From NCBI RefSeq assembly GCF_036417845.1, contig NC_089978.1, positions 87,538,007 to 87,602,006 on the forward strand: a stretch of DNA of 64,000 bases, read 5' to 3'. Shown here in pieces: positions 34,801 to 49,800 of this stretch (position 1 is its first letter; each line of letters starts with the position of its first letter). The notes beneath the pieces are model-generated. The model had not been told where the DNA came from and searched no databases. It was given only the letters and a program-made list of their open reading frames with translations. Position numbers and translations under genes: made by a program. Origin of the DNA: Apteryx mantelli (Eukaryota; Chordata; Aves; Apterygiformes; Apterygidae).

Positions 34801-37800
34801 TCATGCTAGATTAAACTACTTCTTTCTCTGAGAGGACAGTATGTGCCAGTATTTGTCCAGAACTTTCCACCTCTCCCGGCCAAAGCCTCCAAGATTGGTA
34901 TTGTCCAAATTATAATTTCCTCAACCAGGCAGGAAGAAGGTTTTGAGTGATACAGACTAGATCCAAACCTTTCTCAGCCCCTTTTTCACAGAGAGAGCAA
35001 CTAGCCCTGAGTGACAAATATATGCATATCATTATCCAAGCAATATAATAGTTCTTTCCTGGCACCCTCTGCAATTAATCACCTTCCGACAGATGAAGCC
35101 ATCTGGCAAAGCTCCTTGACAAATTTCAACACTGTCAGGGTGGATGATTAAATGACTCATGATTCAAGGTTTTTGAGGGAGAATTATGCAGTTAAGCCCT
35201 CTGTCCATTCTGGTGTTCTGGCTGTAGCCTCTCTAACAGCTTATTAGTCAAATGCCAGCTTCTAAGTCTGTTGCTTATTGATGCCACAGTGGAAAATGAA
35301 AGGAAAAACTCCAGAAGGCTTCAAAAGCAAAGTATTTCTTCTCTTAAAATAACACAAATAAAAGATCCTGAAATTGGGACATAAACACAGAGCAAACTCA
35401 CATTGCTTATAAATTAAATGTAAGTATTTAAATTTGTAAGTACTTAGAGTTACAGTGCTTTACCTGGAGATCAGATGAGTCCTGGACAGCAAAAGACATT
35501 TGGCTGAAGCGGATGCTGTTGGTTTTGATAACTGCCAGAGCCAAGGAAGGGGAGGCAAAATCAGCAGACTGTGCTGAAAAGTCCAATTTTAAGCCAATAT
35601 AATCCACGAGTTTTATTATTCTGAAAAAAAAAAAGAGACAGTTAGTATTACCAAGAGCATACACCCAAATTCTCAGGCAGGTTGTGGAGCAGCAAGCCAA
35701 GCACAGTGTAAAGTCTAGCTGACTCTGCTCACTTTCTGTGGCCTTGACATGAAAAACTACAGTTTTCCATGGAGTTATATTATAGTAGAACTAGTAACAC
35801 TAGAATAATACTCCCTCCCTTTGTATGTTATACTTACATACTTATATACTTATATAGTTGTATAACATAGTTGTATAACTACATTAAAGAACAAGAGACT
35901 TTTTTTGGATTATGATTATGAAAAATTACCTTCAGCAACTGTCACTTTACCAAGACAATTAATACAACACACCTTTAATCTGTTACCAGAATGGCCTACC
36001 TGTTAGAAATTCGGGGTGGTAATGGCTGAGAAGCAGTCAAGATTTTGCTAACTTCACTAACCATCCTTTCTACATCTTTTGGCTCTACTTTCCCAGCTGC
36101 TAAATCTTTTTCTATTTTGGACACGATTTGCTCAGCTGTGGTGATATTAATGGTGGTATAGATGAAAGTTGTATATGTGGTAGCTGATAATATCTTTCCT
36201 GTGACAAAAGAAAATTTGTGCATTTATTTAGATAGTGTTCAACAAATGAAGTAATCCTTAAGAATTAGAAAAATCAGGCACTTTACAACAACAGTTCACT
36301 TGATCAACAAACCTTACTACAAGTGCAAGGTCTCTCTACATGTTACCTTAAACAGGACCCCTTCTTCTCCCTGTCAGCTACTTTGCATAGAGCAATACTT
36401 TAAATCTTACAGAAACATAAACCAAGGTTTCAAATGGCCTACATTCATTCGACTTTTTACTGATTATAACAATCTTCCTATTAGACCCTCAGTGATGTTA
36501 AATAATCTATTACTTTGGATTTTTAGCCACTGAATGCCTGGAAACAGAACAAAATCAAGACTAGCAATTTGACAAGCAGCCAGTGAAGATGCATACATTC
36601 TTCATAGGAAATATATAGCTGCTAAGAATATTTATAAGCAATTACATATTTCAAGGAAACTCTAACACTGATGTGTAATATTTTAAATACTAGTTTAGTA
36701 AAAAAACTATCTACCTGCTTCTGTGACTACTAATTTTTCTGCCAAATTTACCTTCTGGGAACTTAGCACACCACCTACGTATCACAAATAACAAGTAGAG
36801 TCGGGTATCATTCATAATGGCCAAAGGCATCAGAATGTGTTTCAAAAAGAGTATACGTCTTGTGAGAGTTATGTCTTCACACTAATTGGAAGGTGAGGTC
36901 TTAGTTCACACACAGCAAGATCCTCTTGTTCAGTAAGTTTAAAAGCAAATTCAGTATGTGCCATTCGAATAAGAAAAAAAATCCTTTCACCTGTCATATT
37001 TACCTGAGCTTCCATTAGGCAGGCTACCATGGCCATCATCAGTAGAATGAGGATGAGAAGAAGCTGAGACAGAATGTTTGACAGGACTAACAGTAGGGAT
37101 CAAAGATGTTGTGAAAGGAGTAAAGGGAAGAATAGGTGCTGTAGTAACACTTTTATTAATGGAGATAGGTTTGGTAGAATCTGTAGCAGGATGAATTTGT
37201 GTGATATATCTGGTGGTAGTTTCAGAGGGGGGAATTGCTATTGGAGGTGTGGGGGGAAGCTCAGAAGAGGAAACTGTTGTAGGTTTAGTGAAACTTACAG
37301 CAGGAGAAATGGTTCTGACTGGTTTTCTAGGATATATAGCATCAGATTTAATTGAAAGAGCAACATTAGTGCCAGATTTTGATGCAGGTGTGGACGGAAA
37401 AGTTGGCATGGCAGATTGAGCAAAAGACTCAGAAGAAGAAAGTGTAGTGGTAACACTGGTGGAAGGCAGAGAAGGTGCAGTGGTAAATGTAGTAGAAGGT
37501 TCAGAGAGAGGACTTGTGGTGGGAGATGTGGAGAGAGTTCCAGAAGCAGAAATTTCTGTGAATGATGCAGTCAGTGGTCTAATCAGGGGGTCCTGTTTGG
37601 TAGAAAGCATAGTGGGGGAAAGAAAAGTATTAGATGTGAGGGAAGGAATAGCAGTCCTTTTAGGGGGAAAAGGCGTAAGAGAGAAAGGAGGCCAAATAGA
37701 ATGAGATGACACTTGTATAGTACTGTAAAAAAAAAAAGCACAGAAAAGCATATTAAATTTAGTTTTATTTATATTTTAAAGAAAACAAGTTAGAATATAG

Positions 37801-40800
37801 AAATATATAGGAATGGTATGGACATACTGCTACTAGTAATGTATATTTTAAAATTCATCATATCAGATGTCTCATGCTCTATTAACAAATATTAATTTTA
37901 TCACATTTTGAGAGCGCAGACATTCTGTTTTGCTATAGTTGTTAACTAGCAAGTCCAAAAATAATACTATTGCCTTTGTTTTCTACTCTGTGCATGACCT
38001 GATTCTGAATATAAAAGTTATCCACATCACGGTTGAAAAAAAAGAGAGAGAGAGACAACTATACAGGAAAATGTCTGTAAGGTTGCTCTTGTGGAGAGTC
38101 CTTCCTAGCTATTATGTTCCAACATGGAAATTCACTATTAATGCATTACAAAATTCAGGAAATAGGCAAGTCAAGCTTTTTCTATTTATACTCACTACTT
38201 TCGTAATTCTTCAGCAGTCAAGGAACAATACTTCAGTGATGAACAGCAGCACTGATCTGAGATGACAAAGCAGCATTAACCTAGTTTGTCCTGAAGCATA
38301 AAAAATTGCTAATACTATTATGTATAGTATTCTGAAAGCACGTTTGACAGTTTTAATACAATAGTGCATTTTGCATAATTGCTTTTGATTTCTGTCTGAA
38401 AAGCCATTTGCAAAACAGATTTTGACCAGTGAAAATAAATACTGCAATACCACTGCATTTTTGCTCAATGCCTGACAAGTACAGATTTATTCTTATGGTA
38501 AGCAAACTGGAATGCAATTCTACATGATTTGCAACAGAAAGAAATAGTACAAGCCACCACTCCCTACTATATCAATATCACCGTGAAAACTTGGCAATTT
38601 TTAAACTTGTCAGTTCAGGTCAACATTTCAGTAATGCATATATGTTAGCAAACAATATTACAGCTAATCATTTTAAAATCTGCTTTATTAATGTAGTCAC
38701 CAATTTTATACCAAAGCTTTTTAATACACATTCCTATCTCTCCCTCTCCCCACCAAATCCAAAATGCTGCATTTTCACTTCATATATGAGGTTATCAAAA
38801 TTAGTTTTTATTTAAAATAAGTAAGAGTCTTTTCTTTTAGCTACCTGGGGGTCGCCTGTAGAACTATGAAATTTAATCTAAACAGTAACTGTGATGAGAC
38901 TGTATTTAAGGCATAACTTACCAATTTGACTTATTTCTGTTTTGTCTGTTAAATTGCTTATATTCTCTTTCTTAGCCAGCTTTATTATGAAATTGCAATG
39001 TATGCTGTAATGAGAAGAAAAAGCTTTAGACTCAAGAAACATATCTGCCTTGTATTTACAATGCATGGAACCAATGTCAAATGCTACATCAGTGAACATA
39101 AATTTTTCCTAGGCTTTTTCAATTTTGGGGTTATTTTTAATGCACATAAAACACCATGGCAGGCTACAAAGCAGAAGAGTATACATTAGAGAATACATTA
39201 GTTTGTAGCACCTTATTTTCTCTTCTCTCCACAGACACTGCTGATTCTTAAATGGGATCCTTCCTAATTAACGTTAGCCATTTACTCATGTAGGCATGTA
39301 ACTACACTTTTTATAATTACGGTTACATGATGAGAAATCCTCCCTAAACTAGCAAATGTACAGCCAGATTTCTTCACATTCAGCAAACTCAAACACACAG
39401 GTGTATAAAAGGCAACAGAAACAAGATGAAGTGAAACTTCTTTCCAGCTAACAAGAATGAAGAGTACCCTAACACCTGCCAGCATATGACACAGTGACGT
39501 GAACTGAATTTCTGTCCATTACTATTTGAGGGTTTTGGACTTTTTTTCATCTTAAACTGGGAAAATAAACTCCAAAATTCAAATATTTGAGGAAATGAAG
39601 TTTCAGATTTTGATTTAGAATATAGTATTTTCAAGCTGAACATTTTAAAGGACCAGCAATTTAGTGGTGAGTAGCAATTAAACCGACAGGTGTTATCTAC
39701 ATTTCAGTCAACAGCTGTCAGGGTTTCCAGGATCACCTGCTGTAGAGCAGCCTTGCCATTCTGGTAACCGATGGCTTCCAGACTCTGAACTAGTTACCTC
39801 CTCAGGGTTCTCCTATCCTGAGGATGGCTGGTTTTCAAAGCTGAAGAACAGCAACCCAAGATGTTTGAAGAAATTCGCTAATAAAGATTGTCTTGGATTC
39901 ACAATCTCTGGAAGTTCAGTGGTCCCAAATCTCAAGGCAGCCTTTCAGGTTATTGGCCAAGTTGCTGTGTGAGTTGGTTAATATGAAGATGAAGAAGAAA
40001 TCTGGCAGGCAAGCCTGTATTGCACCAGAAAGTTAATGAAAAGTAATATAATTTTGTAAAAAAAAAAAAAAGGAATCACTAATCCTAGGAGACTAAGGGG
40101 ATCAGAACTTCCTTCTCTGTCAGCCTGCATATATTTCTCAAGCCTGTTTCTCAAACCTAACTTCCTAGATAGCTTGGGTTTTGTCCTGCTACACAGCCAT
40201 TCATGCTTGAAATAATCACAATACAATATATGAGCTTTTTATTATATAAACATTTTAAAAGTTAACAACAAACCTCTGGTTTTCTTCTCTGCATTCCATA
40301 ACAGAGGACTGTAATGACAAATGAAAATAGAATAAAATTATTCTGTCAGGAGAAAACAGGACTGATACTTAGATAATGACATGATCAGACATAAGTTGAA
40401 AAAAGTTTTCCAAATAGTAACAACAATTAGTAATCTTACCTCACTTACTTCTTGCAAGGTTTTGTTGAACTCTGAAATTCTTTAAAATAAAAGGTTACCA
40501 TTATGGAGGATTTCTACTTATGTTTAAAAAGAAAAGAATAAGCAATTACCAAGAAGCAAACATTTTTCCAATTGATCAGTAAATAGTTAACAGTGATTTT
40601 TTAAAATGATAGTTTTAATATTGTAAAACCACTTTTAAAAGGATTAAACAGTAAAAAATTGTCTTTTCATCTTTATTAGTCACTTCACAAAGTAAGTTTA
40701 AACCTCTGTCATCCCATATAAATATATTTCAACATCAACCCACTTCTTTAAGACTTATTTAGAAGAGCAAAAGATAAATCTCAATATTGTCTTTTGGCAC

Positions 40801-43800
40801 GCAAGCATTTGGAACAGAATTCTAATCTGATAGTCGAAGCTACAGAAAGAGAATGAACAGGAAATACGGATTTCTTCTACAAACAGGATCTGTTGGCCAA
40901 ATATAGTTTTTTGATTTTCAGGGGAGTTTTGAGAATAGCAGTTAATATACAGTCACTTAAACCTCTGCAAAGGGTAGTACGAGTATTAAGAATACTAGGA
41001 AGAGAAAGGTAAGTAGAACCACAACTGGGGACAAGCCCCTGTAGACAAAAGCTTTGGTGCATCTTGAAAGAGGAAAGGGCACATCTTAGAAAGACCATGA
41101 AAGGAGATGCTACACTGAAATAAAAATATAGACAGGACTCCATGAATATGTATAAAAATATATAGCTATAAAAGTTTTCATATTAGTTTCTTAGAAGACT
41201 GACCAAATCCCTGCAATTATGACAACCATTTGCTCATGATAAGCAGCAGCCGGATTGGCAATTTCAACAGTTCACAGCTCATGTCCTCAGATTCTTTTTT
41301 TTCAGACCATCAGCATATACACAGCTTAAATGCTACCTTACTAAGGTCTTTCTGATATGGAGATAGACCACTGCAACTTTGTTTGAGACCCAAGGAAACT
41401 GAAGGACCTAAATGAAATCAAAAAGTATACTGTTTTTTTAAAACAAAATCCACTGACGCGTAAAACAAAAATGAGACTATTCTAACCAATATGAACTTCA
41501 TCTTAAAGAAAACGATTTCAAAATTCCTGAAAATTTTAATTTATAAAGTACAAGAATAATGCAAAGTGAAGAGTCTAATCACACAGAAGGCCTTACTTAA
41601 TCTTTTTCAAATATCTCAAAGGTTTCAATCCTTATTCAAAATTACTCACTTCACTTCTTCCAGGGTAGGTGCCACAACTGGAATTAATTTTGCAACGTGA
41701 TTGCTGATGGTTATGTTATTAATCTGTTAGAAACAAAGATTCCACTGATAAATCAAAACTGATTCTTAGCATCAAAAGAACCTTATGTTCATATCACACA
41801 GTCCAGAAGTCTGAAGTTCCAAGGGTAAGAAGCACACTTGCTCATAAATACATTTCAGAAAATATTTACCATGAAGTTATTGTCACAGCTTATTGAAGGA
41901 ATTGGCTCTTTTGGGGCACACCAAGTAACAGTTTCTGATCTATTATCATCAAGAGGATAGCAACTTTAACATATCTCATGTTAGGAAAAGATGAAAGCAG
42001 ATTAGTTTGCAACAGAGAGACCTTAAACCAGATACTGAACAAGCTTCCCAATTGTAATGATAGTGCAGCATGGGGACAAACTACATAATAGTCACAGGGA
42101 ACATACAGCATGGAATCTCAGGAGTTAGATATCAACAACTGAGGTGAAAATCACAGTAGGAGTGATCTAATTATATGTGATCTAGCCTCAGGGCAGCAAG
42201 GCGTATTAAGGTCCACCTAAAGGTCCCTCTTAGGCCAGCATTCTTATGTTCTTCTGGTTGCCACCAGTAACTGGTATTTTTACACTTGATGCAAGCAGCA
42301 AGTAACTTCCTGAAAACATCTGACATAAATGATATTGACATTACCGGAGAAATATTGTGCTAAAAAGTAAAACAGTTTCAAGAAACAGGAAACCTCCTTT
42401 TGTAATAGCTATGGGCATAATGTTAACACAGTAGGGTCATCCCAGTTGACACTATCAACATGGAAACACAATACAAATGTGGAGGCAGCTCCTATCCTGG
42501 GGATAGTGGGGCCCAACCTCACCTAAACTTTTTGAATGTAAGCTAAAATCTTCCTTTGTTCTTCTGTCTTACTTGTGGCATGCAGTGGAGTCATAAACAA
42601 TGGATATATGGACAAACTTGTTACAACATGTAAAGTTTCCCCAGCATTTTCTTTTTACCAAGGCTTAAAAATGTAACAGAGCTCAATGTGAACCTGTGCA
42701 GTGGCTGTCGGTGGGGATCCTACAATAGAAAACTGAAAAAATGGACATTAACTTGCAAAGGACCTTGTACCATTTTGGCTGTCCTCAGGCTTGCAGAAAT
42801 GGCATGTGAAATCTCAGACTGAATGCCAAAAGGCATGTATGGGAGAAAGGCAAAAGGTCCTTTACAAGTTATGTCAGGTTTTCAGTTTTCAAACCTGTAA
42901 CAGCTAAATAGTCTCATCCTGTATTATCTAGATACTGAATAACCTATACTGTCCTTGCTTTGCATGATATCGTTCTCTTAAACCTCTTTTGTGTTATAGG
43001 AATACACACACACATTCATACTCCTGCTACAAACCTGGTAACTGATTAACCACTAGCTAAAAAGTATTAGGGCCACCGCTGCTTAGAACAACGCCCTGTT
43101 TATGAGAGTCTCAACATGAATTATTCCCAGGATGCAATCCGGCCTAACTTGTGATCAAACTGTATGTGTCTAATACTCCTAAAGTGTCTAAATTTCTCTC
43201 CAAAGGATGATCCTGTATACCTAAATTTAGATTCCTAATTAGGTGGTTCAGACTTCTCTCTCCAGAATTTCCAGGGCTTCTTCCCTGTTTTCAGTGGTTA
43301 TATAGAAAATACAGACAATTAGTGTAGGAAGTCTACTTAATTGGACCTTTAAAATTTAGCCACAAAACCACTATTTAAGACAGAGAGAGCAGATCCATCC
43401 ACTGTTAATATTAACTTGTATTGCAAACTGTACTTGAAGTAAAATAAAACCATAATAAAAATCACACTAGGATATCAGTATTTTAAGTGTAGACAAAGAA
43501 ATTTATTTCAGCCTTCCTTACAACAAAGTTTTAAAAGAGAGAACACTTACTATTTCTACATTTAGTGATGTGTTACTGCTTTCTTCACTCGCCTGAAGTT
43601 TTGCCTTGCCCACATAGAACACTAAAACCAAAAGTCAAAAAAGTTAAAGAAAAACAAAACTTGTGCTTAATCACACAATGTGAAATTATTTGAGAATTCA
43701 AGATTTCACTCTCCTGTGTTACAAGAGAAGGGAAATAAGAACACCGAAATTAACTTTTCTGATCATTTCCTATTTTGCCATCATTCTTCCATGTCTTCAC

Positions 43801-46800
43801 TTATTCTTTTCCACAAAACTACTACTTCAATAGCTTCATTTTTTCAGTTTTGCTAGCTATCTCTAAATTCCATCTAATTTTTTTTCCAAAATAGAAGAGC
43901 TGCACTGTGCATGCTATTAATACAACTCCAACTTCTGTAATGAGAATAAAATGTTGGCTAAAGGCAAAGTGGTACTCTGAATATTATTCAGTCCCTTTGC
44001 TGATTAAAGCACTTTCAGGATACCATAATTCCCAGTATCATTCAGCAGTCCTTTAGAGCTGATAGGACACTTTGGTGGACATAAAAGAACTTCTATGACA
44101 TTTCTCTTCTTGCAGCCACACATTCAGTGTGAGCTTTAGAGAAGGACCCATGCAGGAATGCATACGTCATGTCACCCAAAACACATGGCACAGTTTACTG
44201 TGTCAACCATTAGGGAAACTTTATATTGGGAAGCAAATATTTATTCTGTCTCTTTCTAATCTATAAAGTACAGATTATCAGTATACAGCCACCTGGCAGA
44301 AATGACTTCATTTTCTGAAGTACTTCTCACAGGAGCCCTTTATCAAAGTATTTTGAAAGTCAGCAACATAAATCAACAAAATCTTTATCTACATTTTTGT
44401 TAACACACATATAGGGAACATCATTGCCCTTTCCATTTCCCTTTGTTTTTCTGTCCTGTCACATTATGCTTTTAAAATACATGCAGGTTTTTACAATAAT
44501 TCTTCCAAACTCTATTTCAACTTCCATTTCTGATACAGGATTAGGCTTAATATGGCAGAGACTAACAGCATACTAGCTTCTTTTTTCTCAGGTTAGTAAT
44601 TATTATCTGTAACCGTGTATCCTCTGATAAGAAATACTGATCAAGAACAGAGTTGACTGAACATTACTTCTAATACAAAACATGTTTAATTTAATTTTTA
44701 AGAAGCTATATACAGTCTCTCTGAATTAGCAAGAAAACTTACTACAGAGCTAGATTTTATACAGCAAATGCAAATTGCCACATTACTCAGAAGAGAAAAT
44801 AGTTGGACATAATTTTTACAAGAAGAAAGAAAAAAACTAACCTGAAAAATTACAGACAGTCGATATATTGCATAAAATGGTTTCTCCTGGCATAGTTTCT
44901 GGAAAAAAAAAAAATCCAGTGAGTAAAAATACTGAATTTAAAGTCAGTCCTGACAAACATACACATTTACAATCATTTCAGGGTTTTAAATTTAAAGGTC
45001 TTTACCTTTTAGAAATATTTTACATACTGTGTAGGCTTCACTTCTCTAGGGCACTTACCATGATATTATCTAAGAGCTAGTATTCAGACCGATACACACT
45101 GTTTTTGTTTAATTTTCTGTAACAGTTTCCGCAGAAGACCTACATGCAAGTAGTTTCTGCATTTAAAAATAATCCCATAATTTGGTGGAAAGCAAAGACA
45201 CAAACACATTAGAATACAGTTGTATCTAAGACAATATTTAACATACTTAAGTTGTCAATTTATAGATAGGACTGTGCTCTTGCAGGGCTGCACATCACCT
45301 TTCCAATAACCGTGCACTGTGTGGCACACACTTTTTCAAGGTCTGTATCAGCAACTAACTCGAATGAATAAAAGTAAGATAGTCAACTCCAGGACTCTCA
45401 TTGCAACTGTCCAGGCACAAGAAAGACCTGATGAAAAGGGATCTTTGTCTAGGTTATCAAAAAGAAGTTGACATTTTTAAAATAATCAAGTCAATAAACT
45501 CTTCATATATAATCAAGATAACACAGAAATCAGTGTATCGCGAACAGGCTCTTTAAATATCACGGTATTCAAATCCTTATGTGATACATCATCTGTTTCT
45601 GAGGATCCTATTACGGCTACTTATGATAGTATGAAAACTAGAAACTATTCTGCCTGATAGAATTGAAACCATGGTGATAAGAAACGGATTCTCTCACCTA
45701 GCATACCATGCTTTAGTTAAAACAAACCTTTTGCTACTGCCATATGTTTAACCCTACCTATACAGCAAAGAAAAATACTGATCTCAAATTTAGGGTATTG
45801 TAAACAGATGGCTCAGCTGTAATTTTATTCAGTTAGTAAAGGACATGAAAGATGTTTGCATCTGAGACAAAACTCCTGCACTTTCTCATAAAAACAGATG
45901 TGGCAGCATACATTTCCTTACAACACTTAAGCAAATTCCTCAGTTATAATGAGGACCAAGGAAATAGTGCAAAATAAGCACGTATTTTGGTACGATAATT
46001 TCGATCATCCTCCATTAACAGAAAAACAAGTCCTGTCCTCTCAGCTGTGATCATTCGCTAGTACCAAATGAGATGGGAAATTTTTCTTTTCTTTTTTTAC
46101 TTTTTCTGTGGTACAAACATTTGCCTGTTACAGCCTGATATACTTCATCTGTTTCATCATCATCAATGGCAAGGATTTTGAGCTGCTGGCAACATTCAAA
46201 AAATTAGGAAAAAAATTTTTTTTTGAGAGCAATTTTGATTCAAATGAACTTGCCTTCCCTTTCATGTTGGTAGCTGTCAGTGAAGTAGCAATGAAATTTT
46301 ATCAATGCTATTATTTTAAGAAAAAACAATCTTTGAAGAAATAAAAGGTTCTTCAATAACTGAATTTTTGAAATTATTAGCTAGATGAAGAACAACAACA
46401 TTTATAAAATCCCAACGTACAAAATAGGTCAGAAAAGTAAAGAATAAGGTCAACCTTGTATTTACAGAGAACTTGTATGTGTGCCACCTCGTCCTGCCCA
46501 GGACCTCTGCATGCCACCACAATGCACATAATAAATAAGCAGTGTGGAGGATCAAAGCCTCACCAAAAGTCATTAATGATTTCAACCTCCAAGGATCACC
46601 AGGTAACATAGCCACAATCTTCTTGCAGGTCACATTTCACATAGTCAAATTACACTAGCCAGTATGGCTCCAAGCCATCCACCACTTATGCTAATTCTAT
46701 GTAAATATATTCTAGTCAGTCTACTAGGCTCCTACATGGATAATAAAATACTAAACTCAGCCTAGTCCTATAGACTGGATCTGCACAGAGAACATCAGAT

Positions 46801-49800
46801 TCAGATTCAGTCCTCTTCAATCTGTTTAAAAGCATGAGGAATTTTTTTTAAGTAAATACAGTTCCTGGGACTGCGTTTCTTAGATCTTTGTGCCCCCTGA
46901 CAATCTGCTGCTCTGATTCACAAAATACTCCAACCTTTCTATATGTGATATGTAGGTAAGCATTGCAGAACTAGACCTTCTACTGGACTGGAGACCAATG
47001 CAAAGTAAGGCAGACTGCTAATATGACAAACAATAGTACCAAGAAAAAAATCCGATTAAAAATATTTGAGTGCAGACCTCTTGAACTCACAAAGACACTT
47101 AAATTTTGAAAAGCTTTAGAGAATATCAGTAGTGATATATAAATCCTACATGGTATTATGGCGGAATAATAATCAGTGATATTAAGGGTGTCTGTAAAAA
47201 AAATGTTTTAAAATTAAGTATTTACATTTTAATTTAAAAAGCCTATGAAATACAAGTCATAAAAAGAAGTTTCCTTATTTACAGTTTAGACTCCGTCTTT
47301 CCAGAAGAAGTGTAAACACATGACCATTTATTTTATAAGGTGATTAAGTTACTTTCTGCACATGAAAATAAAAGCAGCATTTTGGGGGGTTCACCTGATA
47401 AAATCATTACATCCCCATCTGAGCCAGTTACTCAAGGCTCCCTATTATTCACTGGAGAAAGAAGTGCTTTTAAGGTGTGATTCATTTAACCTATTTTAGA
47501 TGGGTACTTTAGGATAAGACGAATCCCATCCTAAAAATGTCTCTCTCTCCATCAACTATGAAGGCTAGCAGGATGTCTAGCTCAGATGAAGACACAGGCA
47601 TCTATAGTTACATGGGATGAATATACTCCAAATGCAAACATCAGGAAGAAAGGTGTAGCAATTCTCCTGACTGGTCTCTACTGACCCTATTTGGCCAACA
47701 TATCAAAAGCACATATATTATGTCAGTGTTTTTAAGCAATGATGTGTACATTTTAGTTCTGTAAAATACTTTAAATAGCATCAGAAAGTTTAGAAAGCAT
47801 TCTCTCTATAGCTATACCCCAAAACAAAAAACAAACAAACAAAAAATACCCCAAGCCAACATATTGCTAAAAATAAATGTCCGGTCTGGGCTTGGACAAG
47901 CAATTTAATATTTTGGCTAAAAAGGAAAGGTTAACAGCTCAGTGTTAGTTTAATGCACTTCAAAACTCTACCAATGCAGACTTAAAATATAGACTGTAAG
48001 CTTTTTAAAATAGTGTAAGAAAAGAATTTGGGCTAAATGAACCCCAGTTTAAAAAGCAAACTTTCATGAATGCAACACAGATCTTCCTCCAGATCTCATT
48101 CACCTTATGTGAATTCTCACCTGTAGTTTGTGCAGTTTCTTCTGAAGACATATCTGAAGGAGAAAATTAATAACAGTAAAAACAAAAATAACAAAATCTA
48201 AACAATCTAACACTAACTAAATCTAAATAGGAGAAATGTTAATAAAATCTTGCCTGTAGGACTAATAGGATAGGTGATAAAAGTAACAATAGAGGATTCT
48301 GGAAAAAAAAGAGAAAAGAAGTAGCAATGGCATTAATGTAATTCTTTATTTCTATGAATTTCTGAGAAGGAAGATCAAGCATGCAACACTTTCAACAGGA
48401 ACAGAATTTTAATGCTCTAAGTCCCCTTTTATGAGCACTTCGGTGCTCAGTAAGAACTGTGTCCATTGTTTCAAAAATCTGAACAAGTATCTGAATACAA
48501 ACAGCCGGTAATTGAGCTCTTTCAGGTAAGTTCCTTTTATTGGTTTCATTCTCTTGGAAGACACAGATGACTGGCTCATCCAATAGCGGTAACTGCTCAG
48601 CTCCAAGGCCCTTTTTCTGCATATACCCATGATACTCCTGACCAAAGATGACATACTGAGCTTGGCAAACGGTGCTTCCAAAATCTTATTTTTGCCAGAA
48701 ATTATATATAAATAAAATAGAACGAGGATGCAAGTATTTTTTTAGCCACACAAGAAAAAAAAATTACATTAAGAAAGCAGAAGAAAAAGACTGCTCAGGA
48801 AGGATGTGCTTAGTTAGCACATTTTAAGTGACCACACAGGAATATAAAGCCGTTAGAGGACAATGTCACTCCAATATGACACCTCAGTGACTTTTTTAAA
48901 GGGGGCAAAGCAGTTTCATAACAGAATAACATTACGCTTTCCAAATTTCTTTAATAAAAGCATCAGTGTCATCATTTGTAGCAATATCTCAAATATAATA
49001 AAAAATAGTTGGTTACTCTGCAAAGAGAGAGTTGCACACCAAAACAAAGCAATGTACTTCATGATACAGAACAGGTAGGGGAGCTTTTCTTTCAGCTATA
49101 TTTATTCCCATTAGACTAGCCATTTTAAACATTTTCAAAAGTTCCCTCTTTATTTTGTACTTGGAGTAAGAGCTAAGCATATTTGTTTCTTCAGTAACAA
49201 TCCTGAAGACAATTGATTTTCTAAGGCAATTAATAAATGGCCAAAAGGAATCAGAGGGAAAACTAAATGCTGGCTTCATCTGTATCACTTTGTTTGGTAT
49301 AAACAACTACAAATAATGAATTGGCTGCAATTGTTAATGATGATACATTCTCAGAGAAAGATTGTATCTGTAAAAAAAAGTGTATCTGTGTGCCTGTATG
49401 ATTTTTTTTTCTAGAGTATAGTGTGTCAGCATATATTAAGAAAGCAAGCAAATGGTTCTTTCTGTGTGTATATTTCCTCTATTTTTTCACAAATTTTTCT
49501 ACAAAAAATGCTTTCATAGACGATGTTCATCACCTTTGGTCCCACAAGTTATTAGAGTCCCCTTCTTGTTTTTGTTGTCTCTGAAGTGTACCACACTGCA
49601 TCAAATGACAGAGGTGTGTGTACTGGGGTGGAAAGAGGTGGAAAGGAGTTCTCTCCCTACAGTGTTCTCCCTCTGCCCTCTCTGCAAACTATTCACTGTT
49701 TAGGTTACAAAAGGCTCTTGATCAAGCAGCTTGCACTTATTTCATCCCCAACCGACACTACCACAAACTGGGAGTGATCCCATATGCCATGCTAATCCAT

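Noticed and set aside
37074-37704. Plus-strand frames opposite the mucin exon
   Set aside because: They are antisense shadows of the open minus-strand exon, which has matching splice sites and phase.
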